Shown: positions 7,593 through 17,108, numbered from the stretch's first letter. The stretch is 64,000 nucleotides of DNA from Engelhardtia mirabilis (GCA_007751255.1 CP036296.1:5270001-5334000); one strand, 5' to 3'. The notes: generated by a model not told the origin, from the sequence alone. Numbers and translations are program-made.

Positions 7593-10500
7593 TCAGCGCA
7601 GGGGGCCCTCGACCTCCAGCGATCGGACCACCACGGGGTCCAAGACCCGCAACTCCACCCGCGGACGCTCGCTCAGCTCCCGCGGCGAGCGGTCCGCGCG
7701 CAGCACTAGCCCCCCATCGAGGTAGACCCGCAGGACCCCGCGTAGGCGATCCCACTCGGCGCGCAGGCGATGGGTCGCACCTGCCCGCAGGCCCCGCTCC
7801 CGCGCCTCGACGTTGCCCGCAGCGAGTCGCGCGACCAACTCGGGCTCGCCCTGGGTCCCCAGCGCCCATCCGCTGTGGCTGGCCCCCTCCCCCCCGGCCC
7901 AACCGACCACGAACCCGCCGCAACACAGGACCATTGCGCGGGGATCCCGACCGGCCGGGAAGTCCAGCTCGAGCTCCACGGACCAGGGGCCCGCCGCGGG
8001 ATCGAAGGGCGGCGCCAGTTCCAGGCTGAGTCCCGCCCCACCAGCCAGCTCCTCCCAACCGAGCGAGGAGCGCGCGGCCGGGGCACCGGTCGCATCGCGG
8101 CTCCAGGCACCTCCGAGAACCAAGGAGGCGCGTCCGGCGTCACCGAGGATGACCACCCGGCCCCTGGTGCCCAGCACCCCCTCGACGCGCGCGTCCGGAT
8201 AGCGACCTGCCAACTCGGAGACGCGGTCCGTGCCGCTGCGCAGCTCCCGCGCCAGGGCTTCGCGATCGCGTCGCAGGACATTCGAGCGAATGCCCACGGC
8301 CGCGTCCTCGATGCGCTCCTCCAGCAGGAAGTCGATCAGGGCGGCGGCGCCGGCCAAGTCGCGCTCGTCGAGGTCGGCGTCGAGGCGGCCGAGCAACTCG
8401 TCGGATGCAGCTTGAGTCTGCTTGCTGGCCACGAGCTGGGCCAGTCGCTCGACGACGGCAGCCGCGGCATCCGGCAGTGGACCGCTGAAGAGCACCCGCT
8501 CGGCGTCATCCCGCTCGCCCTCGGCAGCGAAGAGCAGGGCCAGGCCCAACCGGTCCTGGGCTGCGAGGTGTCCTGGATCACTGCCGGGCGCAAAACCGCA
8601 CAGCCCGAGCAGATCGCCCAGCTCGAGCGTCCGCAGATCGAAGGCGTAGGAACGCTCGCCACCGCGCCCGACCGAGCGCAAACGGAAGCCGTCCTCGAGG
8701 GGATCGATGCCGGCCTCGAGCTCGCCGCTGACCCCGATGTTGCGCGACCGCAGCTCGATCGTGTCGCCACGCCGGGCGCGAACGGTCTCGGCAGCGCGCC
8801 GCAGGATCCCGGCTAGACGCTCGGCCAGGTCGCGCTCCACCCGCACCGCCGCGACGAGCTCGTCGGGAACACGCGGATCGAGTTCGCGCTCGAAGTTGCG
8901 CCAGAGTTCGGCGGCCCGCTCGTAGCGCCGCCGCGCGAGCAGGGCTGGCGCGACAACGTCCGCGCGCAGGCGCAGGCCCTCGTCGGCTGCCTCGAGCAGG
9001 GCCTGCAGGCTCGCCTCCGCGAGGCTCGACTGCGCCTCCGTGCGCGCCTGCTCGAGGGCGGCGGCCGACCCCTGGGGGAACTCGGCGCGATCGAGGCCGC
9101 GGCGCGTGAGCTCAGCGTCCACGGCCGGGCCCAGGTCCAAGAGCTCGTCGGGCAGGCCCCCCTGCCGCCGCGCCTGGCGCTCGCGGTCCATTGCGAGCGT
9201 CCCGATGAAGTCGACCAAGGCGCGGAACTTCGGAGCCCAACGCCCCTCGATCGAGACGCGCTCGGTGGCGAGGCGCACGCGGGTCTCGAGGGTCGCTGCT
9301 TCGAGTTCCTCCAACGGCAAGCCGGCCGGGTCGAGTCCTGCCCGCGCCGCGAGTGCGGCCGCGTCCAAGTGGGTCTCGGCCAGGGCGCTGCTCCAGGAAC
9401 CGGCCTCGACCAATCGGGCGAGCCCGGGCAGCAGCACGTCGTCCCGATAGCGCCGCACCGCGTGGGTGTAGGCTTCGACGCCGTCGGCCAGGGCGCGGTC
9501 GACCTCGTCCAGTCGCTCGACGCGCCAGTCCAGCAGTCGACCCCGGGCGCTGTTGGGGAGCTCTTCGACCCGGAAACCGGTGCGCTGGCGCACCACCACT
9601 TCCAGACCGGATAGCTCGAGCAAGTCTCGGGCGGCCTTGTAGCCGCTCGATCCCAGGGCTTCGTCGATGGCCTCGCCCCGCGTACGCCCGACGCGGTCGA
9701 TCTCGTCCTCGATGCGGCGCAGGAGCGTCGCGCGAGTCGGGAGCCAGACCTCGTCCGACGTCTCCTGACGCAGTCCTTCGACCTCGCGCCAGGCGCCGGC
9801 CAGGCGACTCGACTCGCCCGCCGACTGGGCCAGGATCTCGTCCAGGAGCGCGCGCTCGTCGGCGATCGTCGGGCGGTCCGTCGCCAGCCCGTCGGTCGTC
9901 GACAGGGGATCGAAGAAGACCAGGGACGAGCCGGCCAGGGCCAACACACCGGCGACGGCGATGATCCAACCGTTGCGACCGAAGCGACCGGGCCGGCGCT
10001 CGAGCGGGTCGAGTCCGGAGACCGACACCAGCGGCGCGCGGCGCTCGCGCAGGCGCTCCAGGTCTTCGGTCAGCTCGCGCGCGTCGGCGTAGCGACCGTC
10101 GGCCTCGCGCACCAGGCACTTGCGCACGACCAGGGCCAGGCCGCGGCCCAGGTGCGGTGCCAGCTGTTGCGGATCGGGGATGCGCGCGTGCAGTACCGCC
10201 GAGAGCACCTCGGCCATGCTCTCGCCGGTGAAGGGCGGACGCCCGCAGAGGGCGTGGAAGAGCGTCGCGCCGAAGGCCCAAATGTCCGAGCGCGCGTCGA
10301 CCGCACTGGGGTCGATGGCCTGCTCCGGGCTGATGTAGTGGGGCGTGCCCAGGGTGCCGCCCTGGGCCGTGAGCTGTGGATCGTCTTCCGCGAAGGCCAG
10401 GCCCAGGTCCGCGAGCAGCGCGCGCACGACCCCGCCCCGCGGCCCGCGCTCGAGCAGGATGTTGGCCGGCTTGACGTCGCGGTGCACGACCCCCGCGTCG

Positions 10501-10907
10501 CCCAGGCAGACCAGTGCCTCGGCCAGGGGCTGGAACAGGCGCAGGGCCTCGCGCTCCGAGAGGGGCCCCTCGCTGCGAATCCGATCGGCCAGGGTCGGGC
10601 CGTCGACGTACTCCATCGCGAACCACCAGCGACCGTTGACCTCCCCCATGTCGATCGCGCCGATCAGGTGCGGGTGGTGCAGGCGGGCCAGGGTGCGCGC
10701 CTCGCGCTTCAGGCGGCCGACGATGCGCGGCTTGCCGGAGAGCTCCTCGTGCAGCACCTTCACCGCCACGCGGCGGTCGACCGCGAGCTGCACGCCTCGG
10801 AAGACGATCCCTGTGCTCCCACGACCGAGCACCGCCTCGAGGCGGTAGCCGGGGATCTGGGGCCAATCGGCGCCGGAGCGCTGGAGCTGGTGGACCTGGG
10901 CGGACAT
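7593..10907 (-). CDS. Transmembrane Ser/Thr protein kinase (PknB/Hanks type) with LamG-like C-terminus
   Basis: 1104 residues from the ATG at 10907, chosen because it precedes the kinase domain closely; the frame stays open upstream. Kinase domain about 21-290: glycine loop GRGSTG (28-33), ATP lysine K50 in RVAVKVL, catalytic loop HRDVKPAN (142-149) and metal-binding DLG (167-169, Leu replacing Phe, common in bacterial Hanks kinases), followed by the SPEQ element. A single transmembrane helix spans about 313-331. The large extracytoplasmic part is helical and Arg/Glu-rich; the last 130 residues look like a concanavalin/LamG-type domain (THRLRAEWDRLRGVLRVYLD). It should phosphorylate cytoplasmic targets in response to an envelope signal. 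The FHA-domain activator encoded just upstream on the same strand is an obvious candidate partner. Confidence 0.9.
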   Translation of the reverse strand: MSAQVHQLQRSGADWPQIPGYRLEAVLGRGSTGIVFRGVQLAVDRRVAVKVLHEELSGKPRIVGRLKREARTLARLHHPHLIGAIDMGEVNGRWWFAMEYVDGPTLADRIRSEGPLSEREALRLFQPLAEALVCLGDAGVVHRDVKPANILLERGPRGGVVRALLADLGLAFAEDDPQLTAQGGTLGTPHYISPEQAIDPSAVDARSDIWAFGATLFHALCGRPPFTGESMAEVLSAVLHARIPDPQQLAPHLGRGLALVVRKCLVREADGRYADARELTEDLERLRERRAPLVSVSGLDPLERRPGRFGRNGWIIAVAGVLALAGSSLVFFDPLSTTDGLATDRPTIADERALLDEILAQSAGESSRLAGAWREVEGLRQETSDEVWLPTRATLLRRIEDEIDRVGRTRGEAIDEALGSSGYKAARDLLELSGLEVVVRQRTGFRVEELPNSARGRLLDWRVERLDEVDRALADGVEAYTHAVRRYRDDVLLPGLARLVEAGSWSSALAETHLDAAALAARAGLDPAGLPLEELEAATLETRVRLATERVSIEGRWAPKFRALVDFIGTLAMDRERQARRQGGLPDELLDLGPAVDAELTRRGLDRAEFPQGSAAALEQARTEAQSSLAEASLQALLEAADEGLRLRADVVAPALLARRRYERAAELWRNFERELDPRVPDELVAAVRVERDLAERLAGILRRAAETVRARRGDTIELRSRNIGVSGELEAGIDPLEDGFRLRSVGRGGERSYAFDLRTLELGDLLGLCGFAPGSDPGHLAAQDRLGLALLFAAEGERDDAERVLFSGPLPDAAAAVVERLAQLVASKQTQAASDELLGRLDADLDERDLAGAAALIDFLLEERIEDAAVGIRSNVLRRDREALARELRSGTDRVSELAGRYPDARVEGVLGTRGRVVILGDAGRASLVLGGAWSRDATGAPAARSSLGWEELAGGAGLSLELAPPFDPAAGPWSVELELDFPAGRDPRAMVLCCGGFVVGWAGGEGASHSGWALGTQGEPELVARLAAGNVEARERGLRAGATHRLRAEWDRLRGVLRVYLDGGLVLRADRSPRELSERPRVELRVLDPVVVRSLEVEGPLR

Positions 10908-11073
10908 GGGCTGGGGGTACCCCTGGTCCCCTTCGGTCCACCGACAGTGCCCGATCGAGCACAAGCGGGGCCAAAAGGGGGGCCGCTCGACCCTAGTCGC
11001 CGGTACCGGCCCGATCGACGCGAATTCCGGGGCCCGCTAGCCCGAATCTCGAGCCCGCCCCGCCCTGCTGGCC

Positions 11074-13086
11074 TCAGGAGTCGCCGTCGGAGGCCAAGCC
11101 GTACTTGTCGAGCTTGCGCTGGAGTGCGAAGCGGCTGATGCCGAGTTCCGCCGCGGCGCGGCTCTTGTTGCCGGCGTGGCGCTCCAGGGCTCCGAGGATC
11201 GCCCGCCGCTCGAAGGAGGCCACGGCGGCCCGCAGGTCGCCGTCCACGGCGGGCAACTCCGCCTCGGGCGCGCTGGCCCCGAGGGCGCCGGCGATCTGCG
11301 GCGACAGTTGCTCGAGCCGCACGGCCCCGTCGGCCAGGACCACCAGGCGGCGCATCTCGTTCTCGAGCTCGCGCACGTTCCCGGGCCAGTCGTAGGAGGT
11401 CAGGGCCGCGAGCACTTCATGGGGCAGGATCGGCACGTCGCGACTCATCTCGCGCGCCGCCCGGGCCAGGAGCTCGCGCGCCAGAAGCGGCACGTCCTCG
11501 CGCCGATCGCGCAGGCCAGGGAGGTTCATGCCGAGGACGTTGACGCGGTAGTAGAGGTCCTCGCGGAACTCGCCCTCCTTGACCATCTGCTCGAGGTCGC
11601 GGTGGCTGGCCGCGACCAGACGCACGTCGACGGTCACCCGTCGATCGCTGCCGAGGGGGCGCAGCTCGCCGTCCTGCAACACGCGCAGCAGCTTCTTCTG
11701 CATCTCCGGCGACATGTCGCCGATCTCGTCCAGGAACAGCGTGCCCCCGTCGGCCTGCTCGATCAGCCCCTTCTTGGCCCGATCGGCGCCGGTGAAGGCC
11801 CCGCGCGAATGGCCGAAGAGCTCCGATTCCAGCAGGGAATCGGGCAATGCCGCGCAGTTCTCGCTGATGAAGGGTTTCTGGGAGCGGGAGCCGTTCTTGT
11901 GGATCGCGCGCGCGATCAGCTCCTTGCCGGTGCCACTCTCGCCGTGGATCAAGACCGGTAACTCGCACTCCACGACGCGGTCGAGCTGGTCGAAGACCTT
12001 CTTCATCGCGTCGCTGGCTCCGACGATCTCACCGTAGTCGTGGCGACCGCGCTCGCGCCCCAGAGCCAAGCGCACCACCGCGAGTTGCTCGTCGCGGTCG
12101 CGCACCTTGCGTCCGAGTTGGGAGTTCAAGGCCTCGATCTGCGAGCAAGAGTCGGCCAGGCGGCGGTTGCGCTCCATCAGCTCCTGGACCAGGCGCGCGT
12201 TGCGGATCGCCAGGGCCGCTTGGTTGGCGAGGAGCGTGGCCTGCTCCACCTCGGGCTCGCCGAAGGCGCCGCGCTGGAGGCGGTTGTCCACGTAGAGGGC
12301 GCCGACGGTGCGGTGCCCGTCGTCGATCGGCACGCACAGCACCGAGCGCAGGCGTAGGTCCTCGACGCTGGCCATGCCGTCGAAGCGCTCGTCGCGCCCG
12401 GCGTCGACCGAAAGCACCGCCTTGCCCTCCGCCAGAACCCGCCGGGCGATGCCGGTGGACAGGCGCGAGGCCGGCACCGGGATGTCCGCGCCGTCGAAGG
12501 AGCGGGCGACCTTCACGTCGACTCCGCTGGCTCCGTCGTCGGCGGCCTCCCCGCGGTTGCCGGAGGCCCGTGCCCCCTTGCGATCTTCGGCCAGGAGCAG
12601 GAAGCCCCGTTCGGCGTCGACCAGGCCCACCGCCGAGTCGACGATCAGGCGCAAGAGGCGCGGCAGGTCGGTCTCGCGCAGGAGTGCGCCGGAGACCTCG
12701 GCGAAGACCCGCAGGCGATCGGGTGCCCCGGCGCTGCCGCCCACCTGGGTCCTCAGGGCCTGCTCACCACCCGGAATCGACCGCGTCGGCACCGGGACGG
12801 CTTCCAGGCTGATCGTGGCCGCACCCACCACCAGCTCGTCACCCAGGCCCAGGAAGGCCCTGCGGGTCACCTCGCCGTTGACCACCAGGCCGTTGGCCGA
12901 GCCCAGGTCCACCACCCAGCCGCCCTCGCCCTCGGGCTCGAAACGGCAGTGGTGCCGGGAGACCCGTCCACCGGACAGTTGGATCTCGTTGTCGACGGCT
13001 CGGCCGATCCGCACGGGCTCGGACTTCACCGGCACCACCGTGCGGTGGCCGTCTTCGTCGACGATGAGCTTCAGAGGGGGCTCCAT
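11074..13086 (-). CDS. FHA-GAF-AAA+-Fis sigma-54-dependent transcriptional activator
   Basis: 670 residues. An N-terminal FHA domain (about 20-95; RIGRAVDNEIQLSGGRVSRHH, GSANGLVVNG) binds phosphothreonine. A GAF domain follows (about 125-300), then a short coiled coil, then the sigma-54 interaction AAA+ domain (about 353-580) with Walker A GESGTGKE (382-389), the sigma-54-contacting loop GAFTGA (429-434) and Walker B GGTLFLDE (447-454). A Fis-type helix-turn-helix ends the protein (NKSRAAAELGISRFALQRKL). All motifs needed for a functional enhancer-binding protein are present. The ATG at 13086 is preferred over an upstream start because the FHA fold begins immediately. The gene is divergent from the MEMO-like gene across a 19-bp palindrome. 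Confidence 0.93.
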   Translation of the reverse strand: MEPPLKLIVDEDGHRTVVPVKSEPVRIGRAVDNEIQLSGGRVSRHHCRFEPEGEGGWVVDLGSANGLVVNGEVTRRAFLGLGDELVVGAATISLEAVPVPTRSIPGGEQALRTQVGGSAGAPDRLRVFAEVSGALLRETDLPRLLRLIVDSAVGLVDAERGFLLLAEDRKGARASGNRGEAADDGASGVDVKVARSFDGADIPVPASRLSTGIARRVLAEGKAVLSVDAGRDERFDGMASVEDLRLRSVLCVPIDDGHRTVGALYVDNRLQRGAFGEPEVEQATLLANQAALAIRNARLVQELMERNRRLADSCSQIEALNSQLGRKVRDRDEQLAVVRLALGRERGRHDYGEIVGASDAMKKVFDQLDRVVECELPVLIHGESGTGKELIARAIHKNGSRSQKPFISENCAALPDSLLESELFGHSRGAFTGADRAKKGLIEQADGGTLFLDEIGDMSPEMQKKLLRVLQDGELRPLGSDRRVTVDVRLVAASHRDLEQMVKEGEFREDLYYRVNVLGMNLPGLRDRREDVPLLARELLARAAREMSRDVPILPHEVLAALTSYDWPGNVRELENEMRRLVVLADGAVRLEQLSPQIAGALGASAPEAELPAVDGDLRAAVASFERRAILGALERHAGNKSRAAAELGISRFALQRKLDKYGLASDGDS

Positions 13087-13134
13087 GGGGGTGGGCGGTT
13101 CGAAACCGCACTCCACATCAACTAGGGCCGGTCA

Positions 13135-13153
13135 CTGTGCGGTAACCGCACAG
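13135..13153. promoter_or_regulatory. 19-bp perfect palindrome between divergent genes
   Basis: CTGTGCGGT-A-ACCGCACAG is a perfect inverted repeat with 9-bp arms around one base. It lies 49 bp upstream of the activator gene (start 13086) and about 100 bp upstream of the MEMO-like gene. Size and position suit a dimeric regulator's operator, possibly autoregulation by the Fis-type activator. This is inference. Confidence 0.5.
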
Positions 13154-13257
13154 AGTCGAAGCTTATCCCCCCGTGGTGGCCCCCAGGGCCTAGATTTGTT
13201 CTCGGCCAAGCCCAGCTCCGCCCCGCCCCCTTGCTCCCCCACCTCCGTGCCCTCGCC

Positions 13258-14475
13258 GTGACCCACCGGGCCGCGGACCCCACCTTGGGTGTGGTCCTGT
13301 CGGATCCCCTCGGGGTGAGCCCCGCCAGCGGGGGCCGCGGCCTCGAGCTGAGTCCGCGCGAATGGGCCGTGATTCGGCGTTTCGACGGCCGCGCGACCCT
13401 CGACGAGGTCAGCCGGGCGGCCTCCCGGGAACTCGGCGAGGACCTCGTGAGCGGCGAGGCGCGCGCACTGGGAGAACGCCTGAGCCAGCTCCTGCTGCTG
13501 CGCGACGCCCGCTTCGAGCGCGAGTTCGACAACTCGTTCGCCGCCTTCCGCAGCCTCGAGGCCCGCGCGGCCCGCGGCACCGGCGGCGAGTACGAGGCCG
13601 ACGCCTTCGACCTGCGGGTCCGCATCGGCGGGTTGGTGGCCGACGACTGGGACATGCCGCCCCTGCCCCAGGCCCAGGGGCTGATCACCCCCTCGGCGCC
13701 GATCTCGCGGGCCGGGCCGCTGTACTCGCGCGCCTACGCCTCGATCCGACACTGCCGCGCCCACATCGCGCGCATCGTCGTGCTGGGGTCGGTCGGCGCG
13801 CCCCTCGAGCCGCTGCTGCTGCCCCTCTCCAAGCCGTTCGACACGCCCCTGGGCCGGGTCGAGCCGGACCGCGAGGCCCTCGCCGCCCTGGGGCACCTGC
13901 CCGGTCGCGAGCAACTCGCCCACCGCGACCACCTCGCCCTGGAGCGGCAGATGCTGTTCCTGCGCGTGCTGTTCCCCGACACACCCGTGGTCCCGACCCT
14001 GGTCAGCACGCCGCGGTTGGACGAGCTGGGAGAGGTCGACGACGGCGGCGCCCTCGAGCGTGCCCTCGACGGCCTGCGCGCGGTGCGCGCCCTGCCCGGA
14101 CGGACCCTGATCGTGGCGGCCGCGGACCTGTGGCACGCCGGGCGCGCGCCGACCGCCCTGGCCCTCGGCCAAGAGCTCCCGCGGGCGCGGGCGACGATGC
14201 TGGGCGGCGACCTGGGTCGGCAGGTCACCGATCGCGACCGCGAAGCGATCGACGCGGCGACGCGCATCGACCACGAGATCTTCCTGGCCGCCGCCGACCA
14301 GGACGGCGACCCGACCCGCCTGGCCCTCGCCGCGGCGCCCTACCTTCTCCTGCGCCTGCTCGAGGGCTCGAGCTCGGTGCTCGACGGCTCGGACCTGAAG
14401 GGCTCGACCCTCGGCTACCAGCAGATGCCCGCCAGCGGCGAGATCGCCACGGCGGCCGCGATCGTCTTCCACTGA
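13258..14475 (+). CDS. MEMO-like protein with N-terminal PqqD-like domain, apparently degenerate
   Basis: 405 residues from a GTG at 13258; a TTG at 13231 would add nine residues and cannot be excluded. The first ~75 residues (LSPREWAVIRRFDGRATLDEV) resemble a PqqD/winged-helix domain. The remainder follows the MEMO (AmmeMemoRadiSam protein B) fold: a GLITPSAPISRAGPLYSRAY segment where the family has GLIxPHAGYxYSG, then HLALERQMLFLRVLFPD in place of the HSLEVQLPFL motif, and AAADLWH in place of SSDLSHY. The first metal-site histidine of the family appears to be replaced by Ser, so the protein may be catalytically or metal-binding deficient. The usual AMMECR1 and radical-SAM partners are not adjacent. 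Confidence 0.65.
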   Translation: MTHRAADPTLGVVLSDPLGVSPASGGRGLELSPREWAVIRRFDGRATLDEVSRAASRELGEDLVSGEARALGERLSQLLLLRDARFEREFDNSFAAFRSLEARAARGTGGEYEADAFDLRVRIGGLVADDWDMPPLPQAQGLITPSAPISRAGPLYSRAYASIRHCRAHIARIVVLGSVGAPLEPLLLPLSKPFDTPLGRVEPDREALAALGHLPGREQLAHRDHLALERQMLFLRVLFPDTPVVPTLVSTPRLDELGEVDDGGALERALDGLRAVRALPGRTLIVAAADLWHAGRAPTALALGQELPRARATMLGGDLGRQVTDRDREAIDAATRIDHEIFLAAADQDGDPTRLALAAAPYLLLRLLEGSSSVLDGSDLKGSTLGYQQMPASGEIATAAAIVFH

Positions 14476-14533
14476 TCCTCACCCCGAGGACCGCGTCGAT
14501 TCGATCGCGGCCACTGGGAACTACGATCGCGCC

Positions 14534-14917
14534 ATGCCTCGCCGCTTCCTCGCCATCGCCATGGCCGCCGTCCTGGCGCCCTTCGCAGGTGCGGACGTGT
14601 ACGTCGACCTGGTCCACGTTAGCGACGCCACCGGGGACGGAACCCCGGGCGCGCCCTGGGCCTCGATCACCCACGCCGTGACCCAGGTCGCCCCGCCCGA
14701 GACCATCGTCCTCGCGCCGGGCGACTACCGCCAAGGCACCGGTGAGAGCTTCCCGATCGACCTGGTCGCCGGGATCTCGCTGGTCGCCAGCGGCAACCCC
14801 GAGAACACGCGCCTGATCGAACCGACGATCACGGGTGCGGGCGCGCCCGACGTGCTGCTAGTGTCCTGGATCGGAAATTCGGCGTCACTGCCCGGAGGTC
14901 CGATCGATGCTGGCTAG
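14534..14917 (+). pseudogene. 5' fragment of a DUF1565-type exported protein gene, split by MITE copy 2
   Basis: The N-terminus has a signal peptide (MPRRFLAIAMAAVLAPFAGA) followed by VYVDLVHVSDATGDG and TPGAPWASITHAV, the classic start of DUF1565/right-handed beta-helix exported proteins, and then a PETIVLAPGDYRQ strand-turn. At codon 109 (14858) the frame enters the MITE; about 19 aberrant residues follow before a TAG at 14915-14917. The natural continuation is the frame beginning at 15024. As sequenced, the product would be a short truncated secreted peptide, unless the element is excised or the sequence is a clonal variant. Confidence 0.85.
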
Positions 14918-15024
14918 GCGCGCCGACGACGCGTATCCGCTGCGATACTCGGAGGAGGCGCTGGCGACGCCAGCGCCGATCGGAGCCAGGGAAGTGACGC
15001 CGAATTTCTGATCCAGGACACTAG
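14858..15024 (-). mobile_element. MITE-like element, copy 2, inserted within the DUF1565 gene
   Basis: Inverted relative to copy 1 and about 98% identical to it. It is bounded by CTAG at 14858-14861 and 15021-15024. The spacing between boundary repeats is 163 bp, which is not a multiple of three, and the insert also carries an in-frame stop. Removing the 163 bp leaves GAC-GTG-CTG-CTA-GTG-CGC in one frame, joining the upstream and downstream halves without any missing codon. This defines the element's borders precisely and shows it is an insertion into a formerly intact gene. Confidence 0.9.
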
Positions 15025-16283
15025 TGCGCGGCGGCAGCGTGGCCCAGGCCCGCACACTGGTGCGCGGGCTGGCGCTGGTGCGGGGCAAGAACGGGCTTTC
15101 GATCGTCGATGAGGGCGAGGGACTGGACTTCGCCGTCGACGTGGACGACGTGGTCTTCGACTCCGTCGGCAACGTGGGACTGGTCGCGGTCGTGGACCAA
15201 GGGGCCTTCCTGTCCCTGGACCTGCGTGGACTCTCGACGCGGCTGGTCGGTCGCGCGGCGCGCCTGCGCGCGACCCAGGGGACGATCGCGGCTTCGGCAC
15301 GTGCTTGCGACCTCAGCGGCATCCATACGGGCCTCGAGCTGCGCGCCCTGGGCAGCCCGGGGGCGAGTGCCATCGGCCTCGACCTCTCGGGGGTCGAGCT
15401 GCTCGGCGCGGCCACCAACGGGCTGCGCTGCGAGGTGACCGACGGCAACCTGATCGCGACCGTCATCAAGGACTGCCTCTTGGCGGGCAACGGCCCCTGC
15501 CTGGGCCCCACGCCCCTGCCGACGTCTGGTGCGATCCTCGATCTCGGCCCCGCTGTGGGTCAGATCTTCCACGACATCGAGCGCACCATCTTCTACGCCA
15601 ACGGCACGGGCTGCACGGGCAACCTCGACCTCTCGAGCTACCGGCCGAACGACTACCTGCTGGACTCGAACCTCTACGGCTTCGACGGCTTGCCCGGCGG
15701 GTTGGTCACCGCGGACCCGGGCTTCGTCGACCCATCGCTCAGCACGCTCGCCCCCCACCTTCTGCCAGGCTCGGTCGCCATCGACCTGTCGAGCGCGGCC
15801 GCCTCGACCTACGTCTGGGGCGATATCGACTGCGACTTCCCGATCCAGGACGGGGCTTCGGCCTTCTTCGAGCCCGGGCTGGACGGCGGCGCGGCGTGCT
15901 TCCCGGGGACGGTGGACGCGGGGCTCGATGAACGTCGCCCTCATTCCCTACACGTCCAGCCGGCCCTGCGACTGGGCCAGACCCCGAAGCTGCGCGCCCT
16001 GGGCCCGCCGCAAGCCGCGCCGATCCGCGCCTGGTTCCTGTTCGGTGCGCCACCCGGTGCGCCCTCCCAGTGTCCCGCGGGACCGGAGTTGCCACCCGGG
16101 TTCGTCGTCCTCGGCGCGGTCGACCTCGCGCCCTCCACGGGCCTGGCCGAGTTGGTGGTCGCCGTGCCCGACGACCCCGACCTGCTCGGCGTCGAGGTCG
16201 GTCTGCAGGCCCTCTTCGTGGATCCATCGAACCTGACGGTCCACTGGTCCCGCGCGCTGCGCGAGCGCATCGTGCGCCCCTGA
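15024..16283 (+). pseudogene. 3' fragment of the split DUF1565-type exported protein gene
   Basis: About 419 codons in the frame that continues the 5' fragment after the MITE. The sequence is beta-rich with regularly spaced hydrophobic and Gly/Asn/Asp positions, as in parallel beta-helix proteins, and a C-terminal section (about 290-419) of Pro/Ala-rich beta strands (LRLGQTPKLRALGPPQAAP) resembling C-terminal modules of other large exported proteins in this lineage. A GTG at 15024 could permit translation of an isolated C-terminal piece, but it would lack a signal peptide and so is probably non-functional. The intact protein would be about 527 residues. Confidence 0.8.
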
Positions 16284-16326
16284 CCGCAGCCGAAGGATCG
16301 AAGCGCCCCCGCGTAGAGTCATACCG

Positions 16327-17085
16327 ATGGACACGACCGACGACGTCCCGCGCAGACCGCCGCCACCGGATGGGGACCCGGGGCGGGTCACGTCGGGCGG
16401 CCCGGTCAAGAGCGAGCGCCTGCGCGCGCGGCCGATCCCCCAGTCCCACCAGCGCCGCTCCGCCCGTCCCCTGAATGTCCTGGCCGGCCGCACGCCCGGT
16501 CCCGTCCGCGTTCGTCGCGCGGGTCGCATGCGTCGATTGGTCGCGGCCCTCGCCATCGCCACGGTTCTGTCGGCCTCTCTCCTGGCCCGGCACCTGGACC
16601 TGGCCTGGACGCTGCTCCTGATCGGGGCCGGGCTCGGAGCCCTGGCCACGATCGTGCCCTTCACCGTCGTTCCCGCCGTGGAGCGACGCCAGGACGAGCC
16701 GGACGGCGCCCTAGTGCGAGTCGGCTTGGACGTGGCGCCGATGGCCCTGGCTCTGGTGCCCGGGCTGATCCTGCTGCCGTCCCTGCGCCAGTCGCTCCTG
16801 GCCCTGCCGGCCCTCGGCTTCGCGATCGCGGCCGCCGGCCTGTGGAGGCGAGCGAGTTGGGCAACCTGGACCTGGCGCGGATGCTGCGGCGCGCTGATGG
16901 GCTGGAGCGCCCTGTTCGGATTGCGCGCAATGCCCGGGATCGTCGGTCCGGCCGATGCGGGAGATTGGTTCGGATCGGCCGGATCGCTCCTGGAAGCGTT
17001 GTCCGTGGCCGCCATCGGTTGGTGGGTGGCTTCGCGACTCGAGACGGCACTGGCCCACGCGGACGTGCAGAGCGTCAGTCGCTGA
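16327..17085 (+). CDS. Polytopic membrane protein, unknown function
   Basis: 252 residues. An Arg/Pro-rich cytoplasmic-looking N-terminus of about 65 residues precedes five or six hydrophobic helices (around 69-88, 92-117, 135-152, 157-175, 192-209 and 222-240). No catalytic or transport signature is visible. A later ATG at about residue 68, immediately before the first helix, is an alternative start. It follows the split DUF1565 gene by about 40 bp and converges on the enoyl-CoA hydratase gene with only about 23 bp between the stop codons. Confidence 0.7.
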   Translation: MDTTDDVPRRPPPPDGDPGRVTSGGPVKSERLRARPIPQSHQRRSARPLNVLAGRTPGPVRVRRAGRMRRLVAALAIATVLSASLLARHLDLAWTLLLIGAGLGALATIVPFTVVPAVERRQDEPDGALVRVGLDVAPMALALVPGLILLPSLRQSLLALPALGFAIAAAGLWRRASWATWTWRGCCGALMGWSALFGLRAMPGIVGPADAGDWFGSAGSLLEALSVAAIGWWVASRLETALAHADVQSVSR

Positions 17086-17108
17086 GTCCCAGCCGAGCTG
17101 CGCCGGGC

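Noticed and set aside
9112-10974. 620-codon alternative minus-strand frame over the kinase gene
   Set aside because: It overlaps the kinase in another frame and is Arg/Pro-rich; the kinase motifs occur only in the frame at 7593-10907.
15835-15855. GATCCAGGAC inside the DUF1565 gene as another MITE end
   Set aside because: Only ten bases match and they lie within coding sequence with no CTAG border or second end; chance similarity is likely.
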